From Protula sp. h YS-2021 (taxonomy: Eukaryota; Annelida; Polychaeta; Sabellida; Serpulidae): a stretch of DNA of 64,000 nt. The position numbers and the translations under genes are program-made. The notes below the pieces were generated by a model. The model was given only the letters and a program-made list of their open reading frames with translations, was not told the DNA's origin and did no database searches. How positions within the stretch are numbered: position 1 is the stretch's first letter; the number at the start of each line of letters is the position of its first letter. Shown here piece after piece: positions 1-12,713 of this stretch. The stretch lies in assembly GCA_949752745.1 (NCBI GenBank), contig OX457029.1, positions 45,274,000 through 45,337,999 of the forward strand, given 5' to 3'.

Positions 1-3000
1 AAAAATCGCGAAAACCTTACTCAGATCTAGCGGTCAGTTTAAGAGAAGTAAAATTTATTTGTGCGACATAAAATATGTAATGCAGTTGCTCATGTATCAA
101 TAAACAATTAAGAGGAGTGAATGATAGGACTAATGCTTGAAATGTTGTTCACTAGTGTTATTATTTTAGTTTACACTGTGACAGAAAATTCTGTGTCTAA
201 AGTCTGTTGTTCAGGTATATGAAATTTCTCAGGTGAAATATCTGCGCTTAGCATTAATTTCTACAGAGTTCACAAAAGTGGAGTCTAATAGTAAAGTTCC
301 TTAAAGCATTCACCAGCTGAATCGCACCACTTATTAAATATTTGATTGCCTGGATTTAGCAAATATTATCACAAATATTTTTTTTTTTTGGTTGCGATAC
401 GCATCCAAGTATGTCGCCGTAAAGCAGTTTTCACTATACGTAGTTTTGCTACCTTGTGGCGATAATTTTACTCCGGAGCTTGATGGCGAGAGTTGTTTCA
501 TAACCACTGACTGCGTAACACAATATCAAATTGCCTAATTGCATTTGGGGCGTTTCAACAAAAGTGGCGTTTGAAGGCAATGGCTTTCCGGCCAATAGCA
601 TTAAAGGAACGTATGTAAATGTATCACATTTTAAATATTCAAAGCTATTCTTATGTACAAAATACAACAGATAATCGCACGATTGAAAGAAAATAGTCTT
701 TGGTATGTGGAATATAACACTTTGGTTTTGCCCTGACCCATTTTATGCAGTATGGTTGAGTTACGCTCGCTGGTATAACGCCATAGTACTAATTGTGCCA
801 AGTAAGCTTCGACATACAGAGCTTGCTGTTGCAGTGATGCAGTTTTGCACGATTGTACAGGTCACACACGAATATTACTGCAATGTAAGGCATGCTCCAC
901 CCCTGCAAGCACCAAAAATATGTGGATCGATGCGAGGGTTATACCTTTATTTTTTTATTTTTCTGAAAATTATAAAATGCTCATAAAAGGCTACACCGAC
1001 TTTGGATTCTTATAAAAACTCACATTGGAACCAATAAGCACGGCGATGTTCACTGAAATTTGAATGGACTCCTTAACACACTTTGCTGTATTATCCTTTC
1101 ATTGTGGAAACATCTAGCTTCGGAAAGTTCAACGTCACGAAGCACGGTGGTTGGGCAGATTGTTAGAGGAGACTGGCTGGCGTTCATCACGGTTTGTTCA
1201 TCATTCAATTTTGATTAGTGAAATAGGAAAATCGCTGAAGAAGACAGGAAGAATGTCACCAAAGCACTGATTTCCATGACGATAGAGTGACTGGTAGAAG
1301 CAAGGCTGAACCTTGGAATGGACTTTATTGGGTGATGACAGTTGTTTTGATTCCGATTTCACCTGCTACATTAGCGATTATAAAGGAATTTGAAAAAAAA
1401 AACCTTTTTAATTCAACATATTGGTTAAAAAATCTTGAGGAAAAAATGGTGACCCAAAAAACACATTTGAGGTAGACTGCGGCCAAGGAATTTCCACTTC
1501 ATCTCAGCGCTAAACGGGACGTTAAACACCAAACAAACTTTATTTCTGTGATAGATTTTTCCTTTTTGTAAATCGCAATGTACTTGAAATCCATCTTCAC
1601 ATTGTTTTGTAAAACTGAAGATAAAAGGTTGAAAAAATCTGAGGGGTAATACTACGTCGTGTGAATTCATGCAGGTGGAGAGGGTGGGGCTGTTAGTTTT
1701 TGAATCGATTCTACAGGAGTATTCTTTTCTCTAATATATAAAATATATAAAAGTGATGTTAGGAGGGTTAAAAATAAACAAATACTTCAAAAACTAAATG
1801 AAAAAGAACCAACATCGCTTAAAAAATGAAAACAAATTTACTCATTTCTTGAGAACCTTGTGTGAGATCAGATAGAACTTATCCTTTCTGTCAATCACTT
1901 TAAAGTTGTAGAATGTATGAACATTAGTGTTGTGGTGTGGATAAAGCTTGGTGAAAAATTCTTGACTGGTAACAGTATAGCCCATTAATGTTTGCCGTGT
2001 ACGATTTTCCATCAGAGTTTATTTGTTTTGGGAATTAGTCTGACAGAATTTTTCGTCTATATCAGCACATCTCTGTTTGAAAAAATTAGATTCCACCGAT
2101 GCAATAAATCCCGTAGCAAAAAAATGAGGAAAAGGTGTTAAATCTCTGCGTGAAAAGAAGCACAACACTGAGTACCGTGCTGTGGTGATAGTTTGCTGGG
2201 GGGTTTTTTGTATAAATCCTGCTATATGATTGAATCTATCTTTGTGAAACACTAGACAGAACATCACGCTCGTTAGAATCTGAAAGAAATGCCCCCCGAG
2301 GCTACTGTTGCGCACGACCGATATGTCTTACGCGTTCTTACCCTTGCCTTACTTGGTTAATCGTATTAGATTTTTTCTTCAAAGAGTTAAATTTTCAACG
2401 GTTGTTCTTATTGGCCTTGCCAAGCAACAATCGTTTTTAGCACATGTTATCGTGACTATAAAATAGAAAGGGAACAATTAAGACATTCTTGCTTGTGTGA
2501 TTTAAAACAGTTTCACCACTTCGGTGTAATTATTTTAGTTTTTAGTTTTAAAAATGCGTTAATTTTCGAGCATTGTTTTCTGTAAATAAGTTATAGAAGA
2601 TACACATTTGGAAGGAAGTAAAGGTTTTGTTAAGAATAATTTTAACCAACACAAAGAAATATCAGTGAATTTACTTACAATTAAACCTAATTAATCGCTG
2701 TCTATAGTGGGGGTTATGACTAAATTAATATCCTCTTAAATGGTGCGAAGGGTAAAGTGGTCAAAAGTATCCCAATCAGAAGATGAAATGAAAGGCGGTT
2801 AATTACACTGTCACCGTCAAGGGCGACTGGTGGTCAAGATCCGACTGACTTGTGTAGCCTTGTGCGCTAGCCGACTACTTCTTAGGGACGGACATCAGTT
2901 TATGTCAGCCACACACTTATCAGTAATAAGAATCCTTGCCCATTTGACACCCACACCCTTGTATGCGTTTTTTTTTCTTTCTGCCGTCACTATCTCATTT

Positions 3001-5076
3001 ACAAGACTCAGTGACTTAACCTTATCAAGTTGTTGACTTTCTGTCTCTTCCTTGCACATTCATTGTTCCCGTCTGACAGTAGCAATATTATTTATGCAGG
3101 GCTTTTCCCTCGCCATTATTTTAACTGTCGTTGTTTGTTTCTGTCACTGACACCCCTCATTAACAGTAATCAATAGACAACTTCAGAATGTAAAAAAAAA
3201 AGGAATACAGATAAATACACTGTAGCCTCAGGATGTTGCCTCGAACTGTGATGGCACTATCCATTTAGTGTTTTCCCCTAGTTTCTTTGCTGCAGGTGTA
3301 TCAGCAGCAACATGTTAAGCTTTTGATAGGATAACAGCAGAACAATTGAGGGTTGCTGATGTGTAACATTTGACAAGTCGAAGACTTGCAAAGAGTATAT
3401 TGAAGGTGTATGGGGCTAATGTTTAGACGTTTTTTTCTCTTCTGGTCCGTCACTTTGTCTTTGCTACTCCTTAGACCATACTGGCCCTGGTAACACCAGA
3501 TTTCTCACAAAGGTACCTTAGTATTTGATCTCAAGTTGTGCACTCCACTTTTTGTTTTCGCTTTTGCTTTCATTTTCATGATCAAAACACTAAAACAAAA
3601 GAAAAAGATTTTTATCACCAAAAGCAACGCGTAAGAGCTGCAGCAGCATTTGCACAAGCGACTCACATGTGCCAACAGCCACATTACATTACATATATGA
3701 TGTGTGTGTGTGTGTGCGTTTTTTTCTTTTTGGCATAGTGACATTGATTGTATTGGTTTTATAAGAAAGACGCCTGGATGCAAATCTTACCTGGTCATTT
3801 TAAATACACTGAATGGTCATATTAATTACAAGCTTCAGTGACCCATAATTCTTTGTGGGAGTCGAGGAGGGGCGGAGGGATGCCGTTTCAAAGCTTTGTT
3901 TTTAGAGAAGTTTCGAACTGGCCAAAAAAGATTTATTAGAAAGGTTTCGGAATCTGAAGAACAATCAACATTGGCTTGTCTGCATAAAAAAGCACAACAA
4001 ATTCAAGCTGAAAATTTCTTAAATTCGACTCTGATGGAAAAAGCGATTTTAAAAATATTGTTGTTCGGCCTAGTGTTTAATAATTCGCCTCTGAGAAACA
4101 GGTTCTCGTTACTCAGGTGCTTTACTTTTAAATTATTGATGAAGCAGATCGAAGGCTTAATTGGTGATAGTGTTTATTTAATATAAGCAATACGAAAAAA
4201 AAACGTGATTTTTTTTAACTTTCGCAAATGAAAGCAATTGATCACAGCCTGAGGTCTGAATATTTTTAAGGAGGAACTTTTCTGTCTGGTGCAATAAATT
4301 TCAGAAATGACTAGTGTGAAATTATATAGAAAATGTTATTGAAAGAAGAGTAGTGATTGAAATATTCGAAAGTGAAAGAAGCTTGATATTGTAGGACAGA
4401 GTAAAATTCTAGTGTGTTTTTGTATATATATTTTTTTTCGCTTGACTTTCCTTATTGTAAATATGAGAAAATCGCTTTTGTATTGAACGGAAAGAAGGTT
4501 CCAAAATAGTTTATTTTTGAATATTGCCGAATTCAACCGAAATTTCACTATTCTCTTTTTGAAACAAAATTGGTAGAAAGTGGTTTGCACACTGATCGAA
4601 ATTCTAAGCTCACGTATTACTGGGCATCCGGAAGACACCGTATGTCTTAAAATCTTGTATCTGTAGAATCGTGAGCTATTTCGATGCCTTGCGTTTGATG
4701 CTCGGTTTATTGCAGACCGCTTTGCTGACCGTTACACCTTCATAGGTCGTGTAGTAATGAGCAAATGGGCAGCCTCTGGTTAAATCTTGCATTGTTGCAC
4801 CTTGAACGACAACCAACGGTCATGCATATAGCAATGTATACTTTCATTGAGAAGATGTGGAGTCACCAAGAAAAACGAAGCTTACAACAGAGATAGCTAG
4901 CTAACATTAATACCGCGAGTTTCCTACGAGATATAGGCAAACCAGTGGAATGTTTCCAATGTGGTTATTTATATGTATATTTTTTTTTTTGCCCGGAGCG
5001 ACGATATTGCCACTACTGTTATCCGTCGCCAGGTGCGTATGTGTATGTGAACAATTTTTCAAAACAAAACAAAAAC
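1..5076. other. AT-rich intergenic or intronic sequence, no gene supported
   Basis: I see no conserved protein motif, no exon with convincing splice sites and no long repeat. Small features are a T-run near 378-390, a (GT)n tract at about 3702-3718 and short homopolymers. Open stretches here (for example the 96-codon frame at 3896-4186 on the plus strand) are short, AT-biased and lack recognisable domains, so I treat them as chance. The stretch could be intronic or intergenic. Confidence 0.6.
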
Positions 5077-5106
5077 AAAAAAAAAAAAAAAAAAAAAAAA
5101 AAGAAA
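5077..5106. repeat. A-rich homopolymer tract
   Basis: An uninterrupted A run follows several AAAAC repeats. It directly precedes a degenerate dispersed-repeat fragment (5130-5430), so it may mark the end of a retroposed copy or simply be slippage-generated. No target-site duplication is evident. Confidence 0.8.
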
Positions 5107-5129
5107 AAAGACGGAATGGTAGCAAATAA

Positions 5130-5430
5130 ACACAAAAATGCTACTCGTACTGCAGTTATGGTTTCGTCATTTTCCATTTTGACAGGAAGTATTCCCCGGG
5201 TAGTCCTTCAGCAGGTTTATAGTACTTTGTTAGGGGATTAGCCAAAGTGATCACAATATGGGCCCATCACGAAAACAAAAAAGAAGGTAAACACTAAGAA
5301 AAACAAGCAACAACTGCTTAAAGTATAGTTCAGTCGTTTTAAAATTTAACTGGAATGTTCCCCAGTTAATTCTGTAGTAAGCTTCTGATATTTTATTTGT
5401 AGTGTGATCAAAATTGGCAACAAAAAAAAA
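5130..5430 (+). repeat. Degenerate fragment of a dispersed repeat with AATGCTACTC / AGGAATGTTCCC modules
   Basis: Two diverged units about 170 bp apart carry the modules GACAGGAAGTATTCCC (near 5180) and AACTGGAATGTTCCCC (near 5348). The same modules, AAATGCTACTC followed about 60 bp later by ACAGGAATGTTCCCCTCAAG, occur at 30505-30575 and 37925-37990 beside GGCCAAAATATTGGC segments. This identifies it as an old copy of that dispersed family. It has no coding potential. Confidence 0.55.
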
Positions 5431-6479
5431 CAGTCATATTGCAAATAAACATAAAAATGTTCTTATAATGTTCAGTAATATCCTTCAGGTGGTACTCCAC
5501 CAAACGCCCTGTACCAATTGATACTATGTCAGACTGGTAGCTTTCGTCTCTCCTCTTTGTAATGTCTTCGCTTTTACAGCTGAGCACAATGTCTGTCCAC
5601 CGGCAGTCGAACAAATTTTATTAAAATGCGAAGCTTTAAATTTATTCAGCATTATTCTAAGCGATATTAGCAAGTGGGTTGAAAGTGGAACGTTTTTTTT
5701 TTTTAAATGAAGCTGAAACTTAGCTGACCCCTTTCCGTTTGACGTGTCTAGAATATGTTGTCGTTGTTTGTGTTTCTGTTTTGAGACAAAATTGTTGAAA
5801 TAGAAGCTGTAGAGTTGGAGCTGAAAAAAAATTGACTTCACATATATCATTGTCATCTTAACTGAATGAGCAAACTGTTTTATCGGAGAACGAACAAAAG
5901 AGACATTTAATGGCAAATTGGTGTGTAATAGCATAAGCCAGATACATAGCCTTTTTTGACGTGAAAGATGTGAAAACGAGGCGCAGCGCATACTGTATAA
6001 TGTTTTTGCATTATTTTAGAATCTTAAAAAAAGCTGTTTGTCGGAATTAGTGAGTACTATTTCGCCTGGTTAACGCCCGACCCTTATGCCACATTGTGGC
6101 TTTGATCAACATTCAGAACCCAGTTTTAATTTCAAGTAAAGCATTAGCCGATTATTTTACTCAGAACCAAGAGCGGGTTATTATTATTTCGGCTTATTTA
6201 TACAAAATTAAGTGATATTTTTTGGTTGTGAAATTTAATTAACGACTTTTTTTCTTATGCTTTAAAAAATATGAGCTAATCCATGGGTCACCTAGTGTTT
6301 CCGTGACTACAACTGACATAGATTCATTGCTAGGGGATAATTAAACTTTACTAGCAAGTGTAAGAGGTCTTGGTTGTGTTCAGTTCGTGTGTCCCAGGTT
6401 AACATTTATTTGTTGTTTTGCTAAGATTCACATGTTCTATAGTTCACTGATATAAATCTTCGCTTCACAAGGAATTGTT
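5431..6479. other. No gene supported
   Basis: A 155-codon open frame runs on the minus strand from 5991 to 5524, the longest non-repetitive one in this part of the window. Its product is lysine- and phenylalanine-rich with no recognisable domain, signal peptide or neighbouring splice structure, so I do not call it a gene. Nothing else is visible. Confidence 0.5.
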
Positions 6480-6850
6480 GTTTGATTGCCTTGCTTGTTG
6501 CTTGGTTGCCTGGCTTGTTTATTCCCAGCAAGGACTATATGCGATCATCCGCGTGTCGGTCTGTCATCAAGAGCTTGTTAACACGATAACTTAAAAACTC
6601 CTGCAAGGATTTTAATGAAACTTGGTTTGTAGCTTCTATGGTAACAAACACAGATCGGTATTGTAAATGGGCCAGGTTCGTCCAAGGAAAATGGACCAGC
6701 TGAACATGGAAAGTTTCAGTTCTTGATTGACTATTGATGGCCGCGTTTAACTGATGGGGGTCCTGTGGGGAATATGTGGGCTATGCACACTGCTCTAGTT
6801 TGATTTGCCTGGCTTGCTGCTCGATTGCTTAACTACAGGTCTATTTTCAA
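6480..6850 (+). repeat. Dispersed repeat fragment with GTTAACACGATAACT core
   Basis: CTTGCTTGTTGCTTGGTTGCC-like sequence, a GTCGGTCTGTC segment, then the 15-mer GTTAACACGATAACT (about 6577) and AATGAAACTTGG. The same core recurs with little change in the array at 14.46-15.0 kb (GTTAACACGGTAACT, GTTAACAAGATAACT, GTTGACACGATAACT), each time followed by a CAAACTTGG-like segment. This is a single diverged unit of the same family. Confidence 0.5.
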
Positions 6851-7032
6851 TGAATGCCAGTGACACACTTTGAGAACAAGAGCCAATCGCTATTGAAAAA
6901 CTTCAATTCCCTGCCGGTGCTTGGTGGTTATCAGAAAGTGGGTAAATTGCAGCTCTTGAAGTGACTTAATAAAATAAGAATTGAACGTTAATGCTATGTT
7001 TCCAGCAAATCATAGTGGAATGTGATTTTCAG

Positions 7033-7286
7033 GATGGCGAAAGTGCGGCTTTTGGAGCCAGGTCATTATACGTGATTGTGCGAGAAATGCGACTTCCTGC
7101 CCGCGTCTAACAATGTCGATCTCCTTAAGCCGTTGGCTTGACCTAAGGCCCCTGTCTGTCCGCGTATTGGGTTATTTACCCGCAAACGTATCCTTCTTAA
7201 CTCTACGACAACCAGCTTCTAATATTCCGGCTCTTTTGGCTAATTGCTATAATTACCGGATACAAGGGGCTAAATACGGGGTCTGA
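7033..7286 (+). CDS. Candidate exon, 83 open codons behind a splice acceptor
   Basis: A TGTGATTTTCAG acceptor (AG at 7031-7032) is followed by a frame that stays open for 83 codons (7035-7283) and ends in TGA at 7284. The frame starts without ATG, so if real it is an internal or terminal exon entered in phase 1. It begins WRKCGFWSQVIIRDCARN, with cysteines at residues 4, 15 and 22. The block is more GC-rich than its surroundings. I recognise no domain; the Trp/Cys spacing does not fit a thrombospondin repeat. No partner exon is identified. Chance openness remains quite possible. Confidence 0.25.
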
Positions 7287-9592
7287 CATGGTACGAAGGA
7301 CGATGCCATTAGGCGGGAAACGCGGTCCAACAAAGGGCTACCTACAAAACAAAGGGTGATAATTTGAGAAATTGTCATAGAGAAGAATATAGTGCTGACC
7401 ACATTGATTCGAAGCATATGTCATTCAGGGAATGGTTTATTCAAGAAGACAGGCAGCCTTGGCTGAGTCAGTGATCTCTCAGACAAGAAAAACAGACAAG
7501 AACTGCGCCAGAATTCGCACTATTCTCGTATTAACATACCTCAGCCAAGGTGCAATTACTGAAGCAGTTGTTGTTCAATTGAAGAATATAGTGTTTGGTA
7601 TGTTGTTTTCGAAGTCACGTGGGTAGTGCGCTGACCAGAATGGGAGGAAACTGAACGGATCTTGAAATGAGAATGTTCCGTTCGTTTTCATTGGTTCTTG
7701 GCGGAATTGAACGTAAAACTGAACGAAACTGTTTCGATTTTTTAGTAAATTTGCGCGACTTGTGACATTCGAATGCATTGATTTTTGAGTGTCACATTAA
7801 CCTGTAAACGTGTTGTGAACGAAAGTACCAATAACCACCTCAGGCTGAGTGACGAATACTTTTTCTTTACCAGTATATGTCGAAAGCATGGAATGAATCG
7901 TTCCAATTCATTCATTATTTTGTATAGTTTATCAGTTACATGCTGGGTAGTGATTGACCCAAAATGAATGTTGCAAACTTCGAATGGTGTTATATAAATG
8001 AGGAATCTATCCAAAAAAAAAAAAAAAAAAAATTATAAAAGAACTTGTAACCATGATTACCAGGCATGATGATTCAAGTTACGCCACAAATAGTAGATTT
8101 GTGCATAGTATTGCTTAGATTTTTCGTACATATTTTCTTTTAGTATCAGTTCCGTTGGGTGGAACAATGTGACAGACCTGTGAGAGATCAAGGCTGCCAT
8201 AACGCCCTACCAGCCATATCGAAACCGACCAACAAGCGAGTGTCGGCACAGTAAACAGCAATAGTGCCGGATTGCAGATGGACTAGACCCCCTAACATTA
8301 ATACCCTGTATGTGGTATTTTAAAAGTAAACTCTTGCCTTAGGAAAAAGAGATGTCTGAGACCACGTGCATTGAAGTTAAAATAGCTCTTTAAAAACAGT
8401 GCAATTAATTTTGGCAAGATTGCTTTCATTTTTTAGGCGTAGTACAGTGTTAGAGCTTCTTTGAAATTTGAAATTGGGATCCGCCACAGGTTAGGCAAGA
8501 GCCGGCCTTTGAATATTTTTCAGTCACCGGTTTTTAAAATACTACTACCACTTCTTTGCGACAATACAACAGTTGTTAATTCTAGACTCACTAGATTTGG
8601 CTCGTCCTTGAACATTATTATTCATATAAACATTGCTTTTTATTGCTGCTTTTATTGTTTTGTTATTTACGAAATTCGGTCTAGTTGATATTCTGTCACT
8701 TCATTTTGCCATAAGTGTAACTGAGTTAGAACTCGGTTTAATGTCATTATTTGTTATTTATAGGAACAGTTTTAATTCATCCGTGGGATACATATCTGGA
8801 GTTTTTCGCCCTCTTTTAAGGTCCACTATGCCGGATCATGTTAACCTGAATTTATTTGAACAGTCTGTGTATTAGTGATACAAGTAGGACAAAAAAGGGA
8901 CGAGGCCTTGAGGAAAATAGTCCCCATAAGCACGACAAGTCACTGCATATTTCCTGTCCATTCGGCCCTACCGGAAGAGCATAATTTGGAGAAATCAGCA
9001 ATTGCAGTGAAAAAAATTGAGCGCTTTCTGTTAATATTTATCTTTGCCTAAAGTAAAGTAAAACAATTGGAGTGGATATTTTGTATTGTCTGTCTGAAAT
9101 ATCGAGTTATTGGCCAGGCATTGACCTCGTGGGGGAATAACTGCTTTAAGAGGAGTCAAATGGGTATTTTGTTTCATTCCTTATAGAAGCCCTTTGCGGT
9201 TAATTGGTGCAAAAGTGATGCTCAGCAAACATTTATTCACCGAAACCATATACGAAAAGTTATTGCAGAAATGAAAAGCGGAAACAGCAAGCTCGACACC
9301 ACCAAAGCGTAACACATAATTTAAATTCGAACACAACAATACACTAATGGCTCTGAACCCATTACCACTCTACACGAGATTCTGCAATTACAAACAAAAA
9401 ACTGTATCCTTGTAAATGGTAAGGGAAGACAAGGTGTGTAATGTAACCGTGGGCATTGAATCCGGTAGCGTTATTATGCCAGAATTACTCCAGAAAGTAG
9501 GGTGGGCGCTTTTGTCATTTTGACACCGAGGGGAGGCCAGCCTCGCTACTTTTTGATCACCCACAATTCTTTGGCGATGTCTTTAATAATTC
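7287..9592. other. No gene supported
   Basis: Mixed AT-rich sequence with an A-run at about 8013-8031. Several frames of 60-90 codons are open on both strands, overlapping each other, which is the pattern of chance openness. No repeat family seen elsewhere in the window is recognised here. Confidence 0.55.
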
Positions 9593-10333
9593 AGATGAGA
9601 GATGTCGGATGAGAGACGCGTGCATGCCTGATGAGATCCGCGTTTATGTCGGATGAGAGACGCGAGCATGCCTGATGGGATGCGCGTTTATGTCGGATGA
9701 GAGACGCGTGCATGCCTGACGAGATGCGCGTTTATGTCGGATGAGAGACGCGCGCATGCCTGATGGGATGCACGTTTATGTCGGATGAGAAACGCGCGCA
9801 TGCCTGATGGGATGCGCGTTTATGTCGGATGAGAGACGCATGCATGCCTGGTGGGATGCGCGTTTATGTCGGGTGAGAGACGCGTGCATGCCTGGTGGGA
9901 TGCGCGTTTATGTCGGATGAGAGACGCGTGCATGCCTGATGAGATGCGCGTTTATGTCGGATGAGAGACGCGTGCATGCCTGATGAGATGCGCGTTTATG
10001 TCAGATGAGAGACGCATGCATGCCTGATGGGATGCGCGTTTGTGTCGGATGAGAGACGCGTGCATGCCTGATGAGATGCACGTTTATTTCGGGTGAGAGA
10101 CGCGCGCATGCCGGATGAGATGCGCGTTTATGTCGGGTAAGAGGTGTGCTCATATCTGTTGAGAGGCGTGTGCATGTCTGGTGAGGTGCGCGTATACGTC
10201 AAATGAGAGACGCACACATATAGGATGAAATGCGCGACAAGTCTGATGAGGCGCGCACATGTCGGATGAGAGGCCCGCACATGTCGGATGAGAGGCCCGC
10301 ACATGTCGGATGAGAGGCCCGAACATGTCGGGT
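9593..10333. repeat. 44-bp minisatellite (dimer of 22-bp units), decaying to 22-bp units
   Basis: About twelve tandem copies of a 44-bp unit run from 9593 to about 10135. Each unit is two related 22-mers, approximately GTCGGATGAGAGACGCGTGC + AT and GCCTGATGAGATGCGCGTTT + AT. The right part (10136-10333) is more diverged and ends in three clean 22-bp units containing CGGATGAGAGGCCCGCACAT. The array is rich in CG dinucleotides (ACGCG, TGCGCG) unlike its surroundings. It shows a 22-bp monomer, a dimeric higher-order unit, and a degraded edge. No protein role is supported. Confidence 0.95.
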
Positions 10334-10369
10334 TTCACTTAACAGTCTTGATCCTGGCTTTTTCGTCGG

Positions 10370-10738
10370 TCAGGCCCAGTTTATGGCGTTGTTGCCATAC
10401 GACAGTTCGGTCTGTTGTGTATAACACCTTTTTATTCCACAGAGCCACTGCGGATGCCACGAAAATAACACTAATGAAAGAGAGGGGGTACTTTTTAAAA
10501 TATCCATCCACTCTGTGTTTGTACAAAACAGATAGATCTCCTCAGAGGTCAGCTGTTTTATAACAACGAGTTTATGGTGATAAATTGAAATAAGGGGATG
10601 GGGGTATTGGTTATTCACTTTAAACTGGATTGTTACTTTCCCTGGTAGCGGATTCTCAGTCACTGTAAAGTTCCTATTCGAGGAACAACAATTCACTTCG
10701 CCTATGAACTTGTTGCAGAACAGTCCTGCCGTGCACAA
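10370..10738 (-). CDS. Candidate coding block of unknown function, 122 codons
   Basis: The minus strand is open for 122 codons, with no ATG at the upstream end, so if coding it would be an exon. The first 80 residues have a pattern that could suit a beta-rich extracellular fold: four cysteines near residues 2, 8, 17 and 18, then alternating hydrophobics such as KVTIQFKVNN and LISIYHHKLVVIKQ. A possible acceptor (ACGGCAG) lies at the 5' edge, close to the (AAT)n tract. Overlapping plus-strand frames are also open, which lowers confidence. I recognise no family. Confidence 0.2.
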   Translation of the reverse strand: MCTAGLFCNKFIGEVNCCSSNRNFTVTENPLPGKVTIQFKVNNQYPHPLISIYHHKLVVIKQLTSEEIYLFCTNTEWMDILKSTPSLSLVLFSWHPQWLCGIKRCYTQQTELSYGNNAINWA

Positions 10739-10746
10739 AAACGTTC

Positions 10747-10747
10747 A

Positions 10748-10814
<67 letters not shown>

Positions 10815-10862
10815 CTAATTAATTAATTAATTAATTAAATTAAATAAATAAATAAATAAACA
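10747..10862. repeat. (AAT)n microsatellite followed by (AATT)n and (AAAT)n
   Basis: About twenty AAT repeats to 10809, then AATT repeats and AAATAAATAAAT. Pure simple sequence. Confidence 0.97.
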
Positions 10863-11316
10863 AAGTGGAAAAAGAGCTTGTTGGTTAAATTAATTTTAAA
10901 TGCGGTATTTCGAATTTCAAAGTGATCGATGCGTCAGAAGTCGTTGTGTGGAGTCCTGCGTAATGACTGGTGCTGTTTTCAATAACTTGTAACAGTTATT
11001 TCAGTGGCAAGGCACTGCACGGATATTTGACAATAGCTTAACCAAAGCAATAAGAACAAAAAAAAAGTGTATGCATACAAGTGCAGCTGTTTGCTAGGAA
11101 AAAAAACCCCCCGAAAATAACAAAATAGAAGACATTGTATGGAATGCATCGGTTTGCGCATATGTAAAGATCATTGGGATATGATGAACAAATTGTACAA
11201 ACAAAGATATGCGTGACTGAATCACTGACAAAACCGAAGAGCAATTATTTAGCCAATGCTCAGTGTATTAACAAATACAATAGCCACGTAAAGAAACTGC
11301 TCTATAAAAGAATATA

Positions 11317-11671
11317 CAGGGGCCCCTCGTTAATTGGTCCTCGGTTAATTCGGTCCCTCGGCTAATTCGTACCAATTCCGTCGGTCCCGATTTTGGGACT
11401 CATTCACTTCTATGTATAAGTACGAATTAACGAGGACTAGGATAATTCGTCCCAAAATTTACCCTCAATTTTTTTCTATTCCGGTCATTTATCAATGCAG
11501 AGCCATACAGATTAGGCAGCCAATTTGAGCCTGCTCGAAAGCGCGCAAGGCTTGACGGTTCATTGTTGTATTTGTCCATTCGAAAATTTGACACCCGATT
11601 AATTGGTACCCTCGGTTAATTCGTACTTTTTCCCTTGGTCCCGAGGAGTACGAATTAACCAGGGGCCCCTG
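11317..11671. mobile_element. Pogo-like MITE, 355 bp, TA target duplication
   Basis: The left end CAGGGGCCCCTCGTTAATTG is matched by the reverse complement of the right end, CAGGGGCCCCTGGTTAATTC, and TA sits directly outside both ends (11315-11316 and 11672-11673). That combination is typical of non-autonomous Tc1/mariner pogo/Tigger-type elements. The interior repeats the GGTTAATTCGTAC theme several times, so the ends have nested sub-terminal repeats. No transposase frame is present, so it would depend on an enzyme supplied from elsewhere. Family assignment rests on the ends and the TA only. Confidence 0.8.
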
Positions 11672-11673
11672 TA

Positions 11674-12641
11674 CTCTAAATTTACAGTTCAGGGTGAAAT
11701 ACATTTGCGAAACTTTAAGCAGAGTTATTAAGTACAGGAATTTATATTGTAGCTTTTTACCCCCTTTTTACCCCCTTTTTACCGGCTTTTTACCCCGCCC
11801 AAGCCTCACCAGCTACTGTGAAGGAGGGGGTTGAATTTCTTATAAAATCTTGTATTTGTTGATCCGTAAACCTTCAGTGAGCAGATATTGGAATTATTTT
11901 AAAGTATTATTTGCCAGTAAGAAAATGTTACCCTTAGGTCAACATTTTCCAAAACTGTCTAATAGTGTCTTTATGTTGACATGAAATAACTCAATATCTG
12001 CTTTGTTACATGACTAATCTGGTGTCACAGGTATCTGCAATATCTATCGACTATTGTGATCTAGTCAACATTGACGAATTACTGACTTGAGAATGGACCA
12101 ATCAGATTGCAGCACTTCCCCAAGTCCTGTATCACTCAAACGTACGGCATACATTGCACTACAAACAACACAAGAAATCTATTTCTGTGTTTGTGTTTTC
12201 TTTTCGAGTGCAATATTTTACCTGGCGTGACTAAACATGAAACAGTGAAACGCAGCATTAGTCGTAATAAAGCGGGCGTGAAACCCCAGAAAGGAGTGAC
12301 GTAACAAGCGAACTGGACGGATAAAAGCTGTCATAACGGGACACTGGGTAGTAAACGAGCAATGTGCTGTGATCCTTGAAGGAAAGCCCTCTCCATAGTC
12401 ATTTCTGAGCTTAAAAACTTACATTTTAGAAAGTATGATTGTTAAGCATGACAAACCATTTATATCGTAGTTTTAGTTGTAATTCTTGAATGTATGTTAT
12501 TTATAGTTTAGATTATTGTTTTTCTTCTCAGTATCATATTTGTTTTTTATGCATCGTAGAATACATTATAATATATAGAACTCTATTGTAACGCTGTGCA
12601 GGACTAAACAGCGTTATAATAAAAATAATACAGTAATAACA
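11674..12641. other. Unassigned sequence with a C/T-rich tract and loose promoter-like elements
   Basis: At about 11754-11800 the CTTTTTACCCCC motif repeats three to four times. Further right a forward CCAATCAGATTG (near 12098), a CRE-like TGACGTAAC (near 12297) and GGATAAAAGC (near 12318) lie within 230 bp. These could be a promoter cluster but no downstream exon supports this, and a CCAATCAGATT string also occurs at about 53980, so it may be repeat-derived. Confidence 0.3.

Positions 12642-12713
<72 letters not shown>
12642..12713. repeat. (AAT)n microsatellite
   Basis: More than twenty AAT/ATA units, essentially perfect. Confidence 0.97.

Noticed and set aside
3896..4186. 96-codon plus-strand frame with a helical, charged N-terminus
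   Set aside because: It lacks an ATG at its upstream end, splice sites and any recognisable family; weak chance candidate only.
5524..5991. 155-codon minus-strand frame
   Set aside because: No domain, no splice context, AT-driven composition, and no sign of constraint.
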